Below, piece by piece: positions 9,010 to 20,098 of a stretch of DNA of 64,000 bases; the first letter of the stretch is position 1; each line of letters begins with the position of its first letter. The notes beneath the pieces are model-generated. The model was given only the letters and a program-made list of their open reading frames with translations, ran no database searches and was not told the DNA's origin. This DNA is from Notospermus geniculatus. Its lineage: Eukaryota; Nemertea; Pilidiophora; Heteronemertea; Lineidae. The stretch spans positions 315,274-379,273 of the forward strand of contig NMRB01000399.1 in assembly GCA_002633025.1 (NCBI GenBank). Reading direction: 5' to 3'. The translations under genes and the position numbers were made by a program.

Positions 9010-10968
9010 ATGCGATATCGTAGCACTCGATTGACAAATGAGACCCACTTCCATGTCTACTTTGGTACCACCGCAAGTAATCGCAAAATGCCTGACAGAA
9101 CTAATACAGGGGTTACACCGCAGAGCGAAAAGGCCACGGGGTCCGCGGTAGGGTATCCCCTCAACGACACAATAAATGAACTCACTGGGAATGGTACTGC
9201 ACACTCGAAACCACCGGTACTTCGGACGTCGAGGACCACGATGGGAGGAATGTACAGGAGCGTGGGGTCCACGGCGGGTTCGACGAATTCCCTGTTCGGT
9301 GAACCATCTGGTACGACCAGTACATCTACTGATCTATTTGAGAGCACAAACATGGATAGTGCTTACAATCACACCGCAACACTGGATACTTCAACTTCGG
9401 ATCACACTTTTAATTCTGAACTCTTAAACAGCACATTTTCATTAAATGACTCATCACTCTCCCTCTCATCGCGCTCAAGGACTGAATCTCATCTTCTATC
9501 GACTGATTCGTCAACAAAATCATCAAATTTCTCACTGTTTAATTCAACAGTTCAATTCAAAGCGATAAATTCAACAGCTCAACCAGGTCCCGTCCTATCA
9601 GCGACGCCTAGCGGCGATTTTGTACACTACGCAAAGACCACGCACGAAAACGGTATCTTGGAGATTGTTTACGGTGTGGGTAAAAACAACGAATCGTGGA
9701 TTTATAACGCATTGGATAATTTCACGGATTACAACAATAACACGGGTTTTGTAGAGATAAACTATAAACACCCCGTCCTCGGCGTGTTTTTGTCCTTGTT
9801 CGTTGTGATTGTCATCATTGGGAACCTATTAGTTATCGCTGCCGTCGCTAGAGAGCGCTATCTGCGCAGTGTGACGAATTACCTCATAGTCTCGTTAGCT
9901 GTGGCCGATCTTCTCGTTGGTGGAATCGTGATGCCGTTTAGTATTGTTTTAGAAATGACTAGCGGGGTGTGGTTGTTTTCACATATATGGTGTGACCTGT
10001 GGCACAGTTTTGACGTCCTCGGAAGCACCGCATCCATCTTAAACCTCTGTGTCATTGCTCTAGATCGCTACTGGGCCATTACTGACCCCATCGCGTACCC
10101 CACAAAGATGAGCAACAAACGCGTATGGATATTAATCAGTCTAGTCTGGGTGTGCTCCGCCATGATCTCATTTCCGGCGATTCTCTGGTGGCGGGCCGTG
10201 TCTCCTCACACTGCAGAAAATAAGTGCGTCTTCTCAGAGGATTCGGGTTATCTTATTTTTTCATCAATTGTTTCATTCTATACACCGTTGATTATAATGT
10301 TGTTTGTTTATTATCGGATTTATAAAGCGGCCACGGCCCGGACTAAAAGCTTGATGACAGGGACCAAGGTTATTGCACCCCATGGGCTGAGGGGTGAAGT
10401 GATGACACTTAGGATTCACAGAGGGAAGGCCACTGTACGGAATGGCCACGATAACGTTAGCTACCACCGCCCAGCATACACCGACACGGAGACGGAAAGT
10501 CCGAGCCAGATGACGAGATCAGACAGCGAAGACGACAACAGGCCAGCCAGATTCATCAAGAGAAAAATTCAGAAGTTCGCCATAGGTAGAAAACTCAGTA
10601 AGCTTGCGAAGGAACAAAAGGCTGCTAAGACGCTTGGGATTGTAATGGGCGTGTTTATAATTTGTTGGGTACCGTTTTTCGTCACTAATGTATTATGGGC
10701 GATTTGTCGTGATGCCTGTGTGGTGCATTCAGAGGTTTTCTTTCCTATATTTACTTGGTTAGGGTACCTGAATTCAGGCATGAATCCGATAATCTATGCG
10801 TTGTCCATGAGGGATTTTAGACGCGCTTTTCGCCGTCTGCTCTGTAGTTGGTGTCCAAATTATACCATACACACCAAAGCTAGAATGTTCCACGTACGGA
10901 GCATGTCGACGTCTAGTTTTACAGGTCCAGTGTGTCCAAATGAAAGATTTTCTACAGTCCAGTTATGA
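9010..10968 (+). CDS. DOP2-like: Dopamine receptor, invertebrate DOP2/DAMB type (aminergic GPCR)
   Basis: Intronless 652-residue class A GPCR of the plasma membrane. An S/T/N-rich extracellular N-terminus of about 250 residues with many N-x-S/T sites precedes TM1, and I see no signal peptide. Landmarks: N272 (1.50), C328 (3.25) and C406 for the disulfide, D335 (3.32) for the amine, DRYWAI from D352, S418/S419/S422 (5.42/5.43/5.46) for catechol hydroxyls, CWVP 552-555 followed by FF, NPIIY 592-596, and a helix-8 RRAFRRLLCSWC with palmitoylation candidates. The third loop is about 100 residues and keeps TLRIHRGK (466-473) and KLAKEQKAAKTLG, features I know from the DAMB/DOP2 branch, which usually raises cAMP or calcium. 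The start has A at -3; M27 is an alternative. Other amine ligands (octopamine) are less likely given the three serines. The N-terminus is far longer than usual. Confidence 0.9.
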   Translation: MRYRSTRLTNETHFHVYFGTTASNRKMPDRTNTGVTPQSEKATGSAVGYPLNDTINELTGNGTAHSKPPVLRTSRTTMGGMYRSVGSTAGSTNSLFGEPSGTTSTSTDLFESTNMDSAYNHTATLDTSTSDHTFNSELLNSTFSLNDSSLSLSSRSRTESHLLSTDSSTKSSNFSLFNSTVQFKAINSTAQPGPVLSATPSGDFVHYAKTTHENGILEIVYGVGKNNESWIYNALDNFTDYNNNTGFVEINYKHPVLGVFLSLFVVIVIIGNLLVIAAVARERYLRSVTNYLIVSLAVADLLVGGIVMPFSIVLEMTSGVWLFSHIWCDLWHSFDVLGSTASILNLCVIALDRYWAITDPIAYPTKMSNKRVWILISLVWVCSAMISFPAILWWRAVSPHTAENKCVFSEDSGYLIFSSIVSFYTPLIIMLFVYYRIYKAATARTKSLMTGTKVIAPHGLRGEVMTLRIHRGKATVRNGHDNVSYHRPAYTDTETESPSQMTRSDSEDDNRPARFIKRKIQKFAIGRKLSKLAKEQKAAKTLGIVMGVFIICWVPFFVTNVLWAICRDACVVHSEVFFPIFTWLGYLNSGMNPIIYALSMRDFRRAFRRLLCSWCPNYTIHTKARMFHVRSMSTSSFTGPVCPNERFSTVQL

Positions 10969-11160
10969 CGACGACTTAAGTCCTAGGCGAAAAAAAGGTC
11001 AAGGTTAAATGATGACGTCACAATTCATGCACTCAAGGTCATTTTGAAATTTATAGTGGTCACGCTGGTGATTCAAACCTAAAAATCGTTTTTTCCTACG
11101 CGATTTTACTGATGCATATTTCTTAATTTCCTAAGAAGGGTATCGAACAGTACAAATTCA

Positions 11161-11830
11161 TATGCCAAGTTGGCCTACATGTTGATATTAAATGGAAGCA
11201 GATCTCCGGTTTCACACACCTTGTCATTTATGTCACACACACTTAATGTATCTCGATATAATGTAAGATCAGTCAGAAATGTATCATACGTTCCACCTCA
11301 GCAAGGATTAATTAACACAGCTGCACTCATTAGGGACTTTCTACATCTGAGAGAATCTATGACAGGAGATGAAGACGTAGCCAATATTAAAGGAGTTAGA
11401 CGCCGAAGTTGTAAACAAGCTGGTTTGTTTACAAACATGGTCGGCAAACTAGTTTTATTCCTTCGTAAAGGTGGCAGCAACAGTAGCGCCCCGTGATCGT
11501 TAGACTGGTGCCCGGTCCAATGCAACTCACTCGCGATATTCACGTCAGTACACATCACCGACAATAGGTGGCAGCACCGCAGGCGTCGCGTGGATAGAGA
11601 ACCAGTGAGTGAGTGTTTACAACTTGGACGTCCAGCTCCTTTAATGCCATTCCAAGTTTCCTTTATACTCAATAGTTGTAACCACCTTGTTACTGTTGAT
11701 CATGTCTACGTAGGGGATTTTGTTTCTGTTTGCACCTTCACTGACTATTTTCTTCCACTTTAGTTAGCACTCGCACCTCTTCTGTCAATGTAATTATTAT
11801 TACATGAATAAAGCTACTTATAATAATAAC
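11161..11830 (+). mobile_element. LINE 3' fragment interrupted by a MITE
   Basis: From about 11188 the frame reads MNGSRSPVSHTLSF..., then LIRDFLHLRESMTGDEDVANI, homologous to the end of the LINE ORF at 25741-25960 (MNGSRSACSNSLSF, IKDFIQLRDNNDDEAENI). It is broken at 11397-11644 by a TTAA-flanked MITE. The LINE 3' region resumes after it and ends in an AATAAA-containing tail with 'ataataataac' repeats. It is dead on arrival. Confidence 0.65.
11401..11640. mobile_element. TTAA-flanked MITE inside LINE remnant
   Basis: TTAA occurs at 11397-11400 and 11641-11644. Termini AGGAGTTAGACG and CGTCCAGCTCCT continue with CGAAGTTGTAAAC / GTTTACAACTT as the paired arm. It is about 240 bp with no coding capacity. 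Confidence 0.7.
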
Positions 11831-12225
11831 TAATCGTGTTGACTATTTTTGCAGTTGTTTCGGCAAATAGAAAGGGTGACAGTTTATTTTGTAATCACCC
11901 GTCACCCCTTCCATTTACCAGATGAACTGCGAATACGACAAGCACCATTAGTTATGCATCAACGACTTCGCGTACGAATAAAATAATTTTGTGTTTGAAT
12001 CACCAGCGTGGTGGTGGTCATGAGTATTCGAACACTGCATTGCACTGGAAAACACAGTCTTTTTTGTGAAATATCACCCAGTGTAACCATGAAAGAATTT
12101 TATCTTATAAAACTGAATCTTCGACTCTGCTGATATTGCATAATGAGTGTACTAGAGACACCTCAGGGACACGTGTGTCAATTTCTTGGAAAAATACTGC
12201 ATTTTGGAGATGTTGAATAATTTAG
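11831..12225. other. Intergenic, no gene seen
   Basis: AT-rich sequence with no ORF, RNA gene or repeat boundary that I can support. Confidence 0.35.
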
Positions 12226-12402
12226 GTACTGGCAATTGTATTCAACACAATAGGTAACTTCTTTGGGATTTTTGGGGTCGATGCTCTAAGACAATGCATA
12301 GACACTATGCCAGAAAGGTCTGCTGCTGTGGTTGCTGCCAAGGAGGCCATGCGAAATATTAGAGAAAACTTGAAAAAATGGTTTGGACTGATAAATTCAC
12401 AG
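12226..12402 (+). other. Candidate orphan exon, 59 codons
   Basis: A 177-nt stretch is open in one frame and flanked by an acceptor-like TTTAG and a donor CAG|GTGAAA, giving phase 0 at both ends. It reads a short hydrophobic part (VLAIVFNTIGNFFGIFG) followed by a helical charged part (DALRQCIDTMPERS, AAVVAAKEAMRNIRENLKKW). Composition is more protein-like than the surroundings, but I recognise no family and find no matching neighbour exon. The polypyrimidine tract is poor. It could be a remnant of a gene or transposon. Confidence 0.22.
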
Positions 12403-12575
12403 GTGAAAATTACTCAGAAACTTTGCCTTTACCTTTTGCTATAATAGAAAACTGGAATCGAGGCTCTGTGATGCAATATGCCAGGGCAAGCAAAAGACCC
12501 GACGTAGGTGGACTGTAGCCTGTCGTGGACTCCATACCTCCGGCAAAAATCCAACAGGGTTACGAGGCCGGTAAT

Positions 12576-12601
12576 GATATGTATGTATGTATGTATGTAT
12601 G
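12576..12601. repeat. (ATGT)n microsatellite
   Basis: Six consecutive ATGT/GTAT units. Confidence 0.85.
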
Positions 12602-12675
12602 TAATAAAACATCAGTTTGTTCAGATTTAGCGAGTGTTATAGGCTAATACTCATGACCACTACTGAGAAACAATG

Positions 12676-12950
12676 CGTCATCAAAATGACGAACTTAGGT
12701 TCGTGTTCCATTATCACCAAACTGAGTAGTCTAATTCGTCAAAAAGACAAGTCCAGGTTCGTCATTTTGACAAACATAAACAAGGGTTCATCAACATGAC
12801 GGACGTGGAATTGTCATTTTGACGAACCCTTGTTTATGTTCGTCAAGGGTTCGTCAAAATGACGAACGTGGACTTGTCATTTTGACGAATTAGATTACTC
12901 AATTTGGTGATACTGGAAAACAAACCTAAGTTGGTCATTTTGACGAAGCC
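12676..12950. mobile_element. Palindromic element rich in 'CGTCATTTTGACGAA'
   Basis: The sequence is inverted about a centre near 12810. Motifs such as AAAATGACGAAC and GTTCGTCATTTT repeat in both orientations, and the outer arms (caaactgagtagtctaattc / gaattagattactcaatttg) pair. Non-coding. Confidence 0.6.
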
Positions 12951-13183
12951 GAGTTTTTCAATGCAACTCTAAGTCGTAAACGAGAATTGACTTTGCCATT
13001 CGTGGTAAGCTAGTGGTTGAAGAGGCTTTCTTTCCTTAAGGACCCCGAGTCCAGTAAGCATGTGACACTTAATTCATGGGTTGTTACACTTTCGAAACAC
13101 AGATTTTTTTTTACTTTTACATACCGTACTCCTTCATCAAGCTTGTATATGTTGTATACGTAAGATGATTAGGCCCTACTTAA

Positions 13184-13463
13184 AGGACCACAGTATTGCT
13201 TCCCAATCCTGCGTTACACCTACCCGCGTTAAGGGGGAGACCTCTATTCACGACTTGGTAAACTACCGCATGCAACTAGTCTCGCGCAGCCAGCCGTTTC
13301 GTTCCGCAATACTGCTACACAAACTTGTTCGATCCCCAGCGGCTGGGTGACCGAGACTGTAATCATACATTCTCCAACACTGGGGCGAAAGGCTTAACTA
13401 CAGTATTGGAGCATGGTGCCGGTGGCGCTGGCTGTCGACAGAAAGATGCAATACAGTGGTCCT
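13184..13463. mobile_element. TTAA-flanked MITE 'AGGACCACAGTATTGC', copy 1
   Basis: TTAA occurs at 13180-13183 and 13464-13467. TIRs AGGACCACAGTATTGC and GCAATACAGTGGTCCT. The second copy at 21371-21580 shares the interior (CCCAATCCTGCGTTACACCT; TTCTCCAACACTGGGGCGAA). The termini resemble 44704-44983. No coding capacity. Confidence 0.8.
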
Positions 13464-13632
13464 TTAACAGGATGTTATTTATCGGTCAAAAGTGTAACAT
13501 CTTGTTTTTAGGGACATTTTAAACTTCTTTAGGCGAGAGGGTCTCCTTAACTTTTTCTCCCATTTTACTAAAATTTAGGATTTGATCACTGGATAGACAC
13601 AAGGATCATTAATGTAGCCTACACGCAGTGAG

Positions 13633-14388
13633 CCTAGAGTGGCTCAGAGCAATAGTTTACTAACTGACATTTTCATAATTTTGAGAAAATCGAGTTTAAA
13701 GTTTTTTATTCACAGTAAAATCACTGAAATGGACACAGACAAATTTGTGGTAGTTTCTGTTGTCACAACATGAGTGATTTTTTTGGGAAAAGCCTTATCC
13801 CATTCCCATTGCGTTTAAAGGTACAGTGCCCGAAATTGTGGCAAAAGTGTTAGTTAGTAGACTGTTGCACCCATGGTCATAACAAAATGGGGAACTAACT
13901 GAAATAAAACGCAAAGAATGGATACAATGGTATGTTGAAATTGCTCATATTTTAATATAACTGTTAGTACAACATACTTTGTTGTTATTAACGCCTCATC
14001 CTTTGAGGATCCTAGACCCTGCGTGATTAATACCCTGTTTCTTTCAATTCCTTATACCAGTTTGTCCAAAGGACGATTCTCTATAATAAATGCACACAAA
14101 TGTAGAGACACAGTTCACTGTCCTTTTTATAAAATACCCTCTTTACTGAGGTCAAACATTCCCGTGGGGGCTGCCATGGTTGGAATAGGTAGATAGTAGA
14201 CTATTGCCCTGACAGGCGGTGGCAAAGTCCAGTGCAACAACAGAGTCGCCCTCTATATTCAGTCATCATAACTAATATCAGTTAGTAGGTTATGGCACAA
14301 GCAAGTTTTATAAATTTACCATACTATGAGAATGCTAACTCAATTTCGGTCAAAATGTCAGTTAGTAGACTGTTGCTCTGAGCCACTC
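13633..14388. mobile_element. Inverted-repeat element, about 750 bp
   Basis: The ends GTGGCTCAGAGCAATAGTTT and AGACTGTTGCTCTGAGCCAC pair and continue through TACTAACTGACATTTT. The unit 'gttagtagactgttg' recurs internally near 13850, 14205 and 14280, so the element carries degenerate subterminal repeats. No ORF of note. Confidence 0.6.
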
Positions 14389-14521
14389 GTTTATAAGTTA
14401 CTTCGATTTTTGTTCATGTCAAGGGATATCAAAATTAATGTCATGCTGATTGAGGGACTGTGCACAATATCCAAGTTGTTGAACACTACAGGTAAAAACC
14501 AGGTTACTTGTCAGGGTCTTT

Positions 14522-14769
14522 GGTTTAAACCTTTCCAACAAAGATGGTGGCCCACTAGTTTTCCCATATGACGTCGTGGCATTCTGTCCAAGCATGATAT
14601 AACACTACCAAACGCATCCTCTCAGACAACTATTTGCCTAAATATTTTCTTCCCCATTACCGGCCTGACCAGCTTAGCGTGCCAGCGGCCTTGAATGGTA
14701 TTATGCTTCTGACGTCATATGGTGAAAACTGTTAGACCACCATTTATTCTTTGTTGAAAAGGTCTATAA
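14522..14769. mobile_element. Inverted-repeat MITE, about 250 bp
   Basis: The left (ttccaacaaagatggtggcc, catatgacgtc) and right (gacgtcatatgg, accaccatttattctttgtt) arms pair imperfectly over about 55 bp. Non-coding. Confidence 0.55.
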
Positions 14770-14790
14770 CAGCAGCCCCTCAGGGTTATT

Positions 14791-15180
14791 CATTTTGGTT
14801 CCCGAAGACGCCGCTAGGGCTAGAAGGCTTCGGCTCTGGCTGCCATCTCTTCGGCGCAAAAACCCGTCGCGGATCTATTTATAGATCATTGTGTTGACAT
14901 CACGGGTTATTTATAGAATGGTGTACCCGTAGCCACGTGGGTACTAAATGTAATCGAACATGCCGAATCGCGTGGAATAGCAACACCGAGGAAGTTTCTT
15001 GATGAGAGAATGTTTGTATGTGTTGCAGATCTAAAACAAAAACTCAAAATCGTTGCCGTTTTTTACACAAGGGAGAATGAAATTTTACGGGAAAATGGAC
15101 TCCTACAATGACGTCACCAATAAAATGGCAGCCTGAGCCGAAGCTTTGTTGCCCTAGCGGTGGCTTCGGGAACCAAAATG
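14791..15180. mobile_element. MULE-like MITE, copy 2 (9-bp TSD)
   Basis: Same termini and interior as 4992-5360. The flanks AGGGTTATT (14782-14790) and AAGGTTATT (15181-15189) agree at 8 of 9 positions, supporting a 9-bp target duplication. Confidence 0.78.
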
Positions 15181-15522
15181 AAGGTTATTTTGCGTCGCAA
15201 CATTGTCAGAAGGTCATCTCTGTCAGGTTTCTACGATAGTGTCAATCGTAAACACGATAGCCATCACATATTTGACGATCAATCAACTTTTGGTCAGACA
15301 GCCGACGATATTATCACGGTGACTGAAATGAGAGCGAGTTTCCTACGGAAATTGCTCGCCGAAATGTGGTAGGAAATGTTATCACGAGAAAATGTGTACG
15401 GGCGCAGATGACGATGATGCGTCTAGCTTATCTCATGCTTAGCGATTTCAAGGGACCCTACAGCCAGTTTCCTCACAGGCATTTTGAGGTGCTCATTACC
15501 CCGATCGGTTAGCATGAGAATA

Positions 15523-16207
15523 CAGGGCCGTAGGTACGGAGGGGGGACAGGGGGCCACCAGACCCCCCGCCCCCCGCATTCAATATTTCGCTTGTCAAAA
15601 ATAAAAATTTGGCAGGCTCCGCATTTGACTGCCTTTAGTCCCCCAAAGCCCAAGTCCAGTAAACCAATGAACCAAATTTACATGGCTAGAGTGTCTAATT
15701 TTGCTCCCAAATGCCGGGAAATGGCGTAAAAGCACTCGAAGACCGTGTTTTCACGAGGCGTTTGCGGGCGCGGATTAGGAGGCGGGCGCGGGTGGCAAAA
15801 ATCGATCCAACGTATTTCCCTTTAGCTGTTTCACTCCCAACCGCGCCCGCCTCCTATTCCGCGCCAGCAAAGGTCTCGTGGAAAAGCAGCTTTAGTCTGA
15901 TTTTCTAAAATTTTTCCGAGGGAGACCCCGGACCTCCCGTCGATATTTCGGCTGGCGCCTTCGGCCGCGGAGGGAATATTGACCATAGCTGGGGCTTTTC
16001 CGACAGTTTTACTCTCCAGGTGGAAAAGGCTAAAAATATTCTCTCGAGAGAAACTTGCGGAAGCTAGAAACTATCTTGCTGTAGTGGCGCTCGCTGCAAG
16101 GGACTACGTCTACGGTCTGCCATTTTATTGAATCTTTTTCCNNNNNNNNNNNNNNNNNNNNNNNCCCCCCCCCCCCCCCCAACCTCCAGGACGTTCCTAC
16201 GGCCCTA
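15523..16207. mobile_element. TIR element 'AGGGCCGTAGG' with gap
   Basis: It begins AGGGCCGTAGGTACGGAGG and ends CCTACGGCCCT. Just inside each end are G-rich/C-rich tracts. A 23-base run of N (16142-16164) abuts a poly-C run. A separate GC-rich inverted repeat is nested at about 15746-15890 (aggcgtttgcgggcgcggat / ttccgcgcc..ctcgtg). Confidence 0.6.
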
Positions 16208-16854
16208 GAAAACGTATAACGCGGACATGTATTGCAAGTAAAAAACATCAACATTTGAGCAAAAATCCGTAGGTCGTCAGCTGCTAGCGCCGTCTGTGAT
16301 GAAGTGACCGCACTGAAAAGCCTTATACTTAGCTGCCTATAGGGCCCATTTAAAAAAAGACGCCGACGTCCGCGGAGTTGCTATCACCGTATTAGCAATG
16401 CCAAAGTCTATCATTCCGTAGGCAATATCAGCTATGTGCGAATTAATAGGAGCTGTGAGTCAGTCGACCAATAGGTGTCACCACCGCCATTCAATGCCTG
16501 GCGGACCCATTCATGTTTGACAGAGCACTAATCAGGAGAATTTTCTTTTGTATTGGTCTCCTACAACATTGCTGCCATCTTTTGGCAATAATTGCGGCTG
16601 TCTGCTCCTATTAGAGTTGTTGCTTATTCCTAACAGCCGGCCACCCCTGGCTGTCCGCGTGAAATGTGACAAGAAACACCAGTATAATATATTTCAGTTA
16701 CAAGAATATTAATAAAGACAGATATATAAATAGATAACATTAATGTTTTGGAATACACGGTGCTGCCACCTGTCGGAAGAAAAATAACCATTATTATCAA
16801 CCATGTAAACAAACAAACCGTTATGTTTACAATTCGAACTAAAGCACCTTTAAG
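16208..16854. other. Intergenic, no gene seen
   Basis: No coding or RNA feature supported; short frames only. Confidence 0.35.
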
Positions 16855-17165
16855 AATGGGTTCGATCGAACTGGTGACCTCAAAGATGACAGGCACTAAT
16901 GTTCAACTTCGTCACACTGACATCTCAAAGCTCATAAAATTAATTAGTTAATTAATTAATGGTTAATTAGGGACTGTTCTCAGCTATTTTATTGACGAAA
17001 TCTGCTCTACGCCCTCTATCAAGAATGGGTCCGATCGAACTGGAGATCTCATAAATGACAGACGCTAATGTTCGACTTCGCCACACTGACATCCCAAAGC
17101 CCATAAAATTAATTAGCTAATTAATGAATGGTTAATTAGGGACTGTTTTCAGCAATTTTATTCAC
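16855..17165 (+). repeat. Tandem duplication, about 170-bp unit, two copies
   Basis: Unit 1 (from 'aagaatgggttcgatcgaac') and unit 2 (from 'aagaatgggtccgatcgaac' at about 17023) align over their whole length through 'ataaaattaattag' and 'ggttaattagggactgtt', with about 10% differences. Confidence 0.8.
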
Positions 17166-17522
17166 TAATGAGATTCCCTTCCTCTAAGGCGTCAAATCTA
17201 ATCGGATGATCAATTCATTAAGCACACTTCACTCTCGGACAAGAAAAATTTTAAAAGAAAAAAAAATCCTCTGATAAAATTATGTTATCATGCCTTCGAT
17301 TTGCATCCCCCAAAGACTGAAATGCCATGTTGCACAATAAGTGCATTGTGAGTGTCAGTTTCGCGGATATAAAATCGGGTAGGAGGTTGAAGCGTGCCCA
17401 ATCGTCATTTTGACAGTCCAATTTTCTGATTTTTTTAATTAATTAGCCATTTGACCTCGGCCAGTCCGATGTACAGCCTTGTTCAAAAGTAAATGCCCAT
17501 CTAATTTTCCAGAATATGTCCT

Positions 17523-18482
17523 TGGGTGATATGAATAAAAATCAGTATCTACTAGCTAGTAGTTACTAAAAGTAAAAGTAACTAGTCCCAAGTTTTTACT
17601 CCAAGTAGAAGTGAACACTTGAATTCATATGAATAAACAGTTGCTTTTACTGCAAAGTAATCACTTCTGCCCTACTAGTTTTTACTCGTCTGAGTCCTGG
17701 GTTCACTGTACTGAAATAGAACAACCACATTACTGAAATGTGGTAATAAGAGTATTTTACAAATATTTCCTTTGTTGCATAGGATCAGTGAGAAAAGACC
17801 TTTATTGTGAATGTGCATCAAGTGAAAGACGCCGATGTGACCTGAGGGAGGTTCACTGGATATTTTGTGCCGGTGTAACATCTGCCAGTGTTGCCCATCT
17901 GTGAGTGTTCCCCTACTATTGTCAGACGGAATAAGCGGAGACTTGAAAACAGGGGACACACAGAGAAACATCTGCCAGCATTTCCCAAACAATGGGCGGG
18001 GGGGGGGTACACTCATTCACAGAAACACCTGCAAATATAACAACTGTACTTTCTACTAGGAAGTTCTGTGCGATCCATACATTTTCCTCTTCAAATCGCT
18101 AAAGGCATCTGCAATTCTATTAAGAACATGTCCTTCTTGGCTCATACACCTTCTTTTCCGCGGTTTATTCATAAACGCTGCCATGATTTTTATTAAACTT
18201 CTGTATGCTTCGATGTCCAAGGTAGGTCTGGAGCTACCTTGAAAATTTCAAGTAATAACTGGGAAAGTCCTAGTGAATACTGCTGATTATTCATATCCTC
18301 GGCAGTATTTACTGTTTTCGGAGTAACTACTGCACTAGTATTAAGTAATACTTATTAGTAGTAGCTACAAGTAATTACTTGCAGTAATTACTCCTGTTTT
18401 ATTCATATAGTCACCAGTAAATACTTCAAAAACAGGAGTAAAAGTTATTACATGTACTTATTTTTATTCATATCACCCCTTG
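17523..18482. mobile_element. Inverted-repeat element 'GGGTGATATGAATAAAAA'
   Basis: The ends GGGTGATATGAATAAAAA and TTTTTATTCATATCACCCC are inverted copies. The arms contain many AGTAATTACT/AGTAGTTACT units facing both ways. A middle stretch (17780-18060) is unrelated to the arms and contains a poly-G run at 17997-18007. No transposase is recognised. Confidence 0.6.
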
Positions 18483-18553
18483 AATCGGTTTCGGTGTCAC
18501 ACGGTTCTGTTGATGTGCACAATCCTGGGCAACTCGGACACCTTTTTTAAGAT

Positions 18554-18775
18554 CACAAAATGTGACCCGTGCCCGTACTGCCAGGAAAATGAGTCGGAAT
18601 AATGCGAACAGATTAAGACCCAAAGTGCACCAACGGATTGTTGATTTCAGTATTGTCTGGCCATTGTGAACAATTTAACTCTGTCAATTTCTAGAGCTGT
18701 TCTCTGGTGTCATGTCTTGTTGAGTCTTCTTTCCAGCGCATTCCGACTGATTTTGCTGGCACGGGTCACAAATTG
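18554..18775. mobile_element. Palindromic MITE 'TGTGACCCGTGCC'
   Basis: Left TGTGACCCGTGCCCGTACTG and right CTGGCACGGGTCACA pair, as do 'aatgagtcggaat' and 'attccgactgatt'. Non-coding. Confidence 0.65.
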
Positions 18776-18784
18776 GAAATAATT

Positions 18785-19217
18785 AAACGACTAAGGCCGG
18801 GTTCACACTGAAATGGCGAAGCGAAGCGAATTTCCATTGTCCTGTAGCGTTACAGGCCATTGTCATGCTCCCAGATCTTTTCACCACATCGCTTCGCTTC
18901 GCCGTTTCGCTCGCAGTGTGAACCCAGCCTTAAGCTACGTTTAGCTGACACGCGGAATGCGGATTGCGGAACGCGGAAGCGGAAAATGCAATGCATTTTC
19001 GTATACAACATATCGTTCCGCCGGGGATTCCGCATCCCTATACCGCCAGTCCGGATGTCTGGTAAACGCAGCTTAAAGCTGGATTTAGCTGCACGCGGTA
19101 TGCGGATTGCGGAACGCGGTAAGCGGAACGTTCAATGCATTTCGCATACAACAAATCGCTTCCGCCGGGGATTCCGCGGCCCTATACCGCATTCCGCGTG
19201 TCAGCTAAATGCAGCTT
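18785..19217. mobile_element. Chain of three abutting TTAA-class MITEs
   Basis: Member 1 runs 18793-18929 (GGCCGGGTTCACACTG / CAGTGTGAACCCAGCC). Member 2 runs 18934-19072 (TTTAGCTGACACGCGGAATG / GTAAACGCAGC). Member 3 runs 19077-19215 and belongs to the same family as member 2, with 'gctaaatgcagc' at its right end. TTAA at 18930-18933 and 19073-19076 is shared between neighbours. The same 'GACACGCGGAATGCGG' family ends the chain at 27059-27204. The ORFs here are by-products of the palindromes. Confidence 0.7.
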
Positions 19218-19411
19218 TAGGCTTTCCAAGTGCATAGTGAAGCATTACAGCAATGGGTAAGTTAACGTCTAGGATAATTGCAGGGGTAACCAGCGTGACG
19301 TCAGAAGGTAACATGACATGATTGGTCAATCGTACAATGTAGTCGTCTAACCTATATACACGTAAGTTTATGACAAATTCCTGTTTTTTTAAATTTTTTC
19401 AGCATATTTTT

Positions 19412-19675
19412 AAGGGAGTAAGAAATAAAAGTGGAAAAATAAGAAGTGGGAAATTTTGCAATTTTTTGCGAATTTTTCAATTTCTAAAATTGGGGTGAAT
19501 TTTTTTTCCCAGTTTGAGAAATATCGCCCGAAAAATCAGACAACATGTAATGTCATTTTAAGAAAGTTTCTCAAAATGGGAAAAAATTCTATCCCAATTT
19601 GAGAAATTGAAAAATTCGCCAAAAAAAGCCAAAATTTCCCGCTTCTGATTTTCCACTTATATTTCTTACTCCCCT
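19412..19675. mobile_element. Palindromic MITE 'GGGAGTAAGAAATAAAAGTGG', copy 2
   Basis: Same arms and 'cgggcgat/atcgcccg' core as 8571-8826, with modest divergence. Confidence 0.75.
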
Positions 19676-20098
19676 TTTTTTTATATATTTTTTTCTTGGT
19701 TATTGCGGACTCGGGGTCCATTATTTCAGGGCATTTTCCAAACGCCTACACGTGTTATCACTTTTCCCATTTGGTATGTCTTGTTTGCAAATTTGGGGCC
19801 GAAACTGAGATTTAAATTGAGGGACCACTGTATTCTGAAGAAGAAAGTCAAGAAAACGTGGATGAGAAATTGCTGAAGAGCTCATGAGCGTTGACTCCAA
19901 CTTAAACCTTGGCCTGTGCAGTCGTCTTGTATTTCCCAGTACAAATATGTTTTACTATATTTGAATAGTAATAATGTTGGTTCCAGGTGTGTGATATATT
20001 GTGTACATTTGTTAAGTGATGTAATAATTGATATCTCCGATTTGAGAATACTGATAGACATTTAAAACCCGTGTTATTTTGATTTAGTTCAGTGCACC

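Noticed and set aside
12640-12960. Array of CREB-like TGACG sites as a regulatory region
   Set aside because: The repeated CGTCATTTTGACGAA motifs are explained by an inverted-repeat element; no promoter context.
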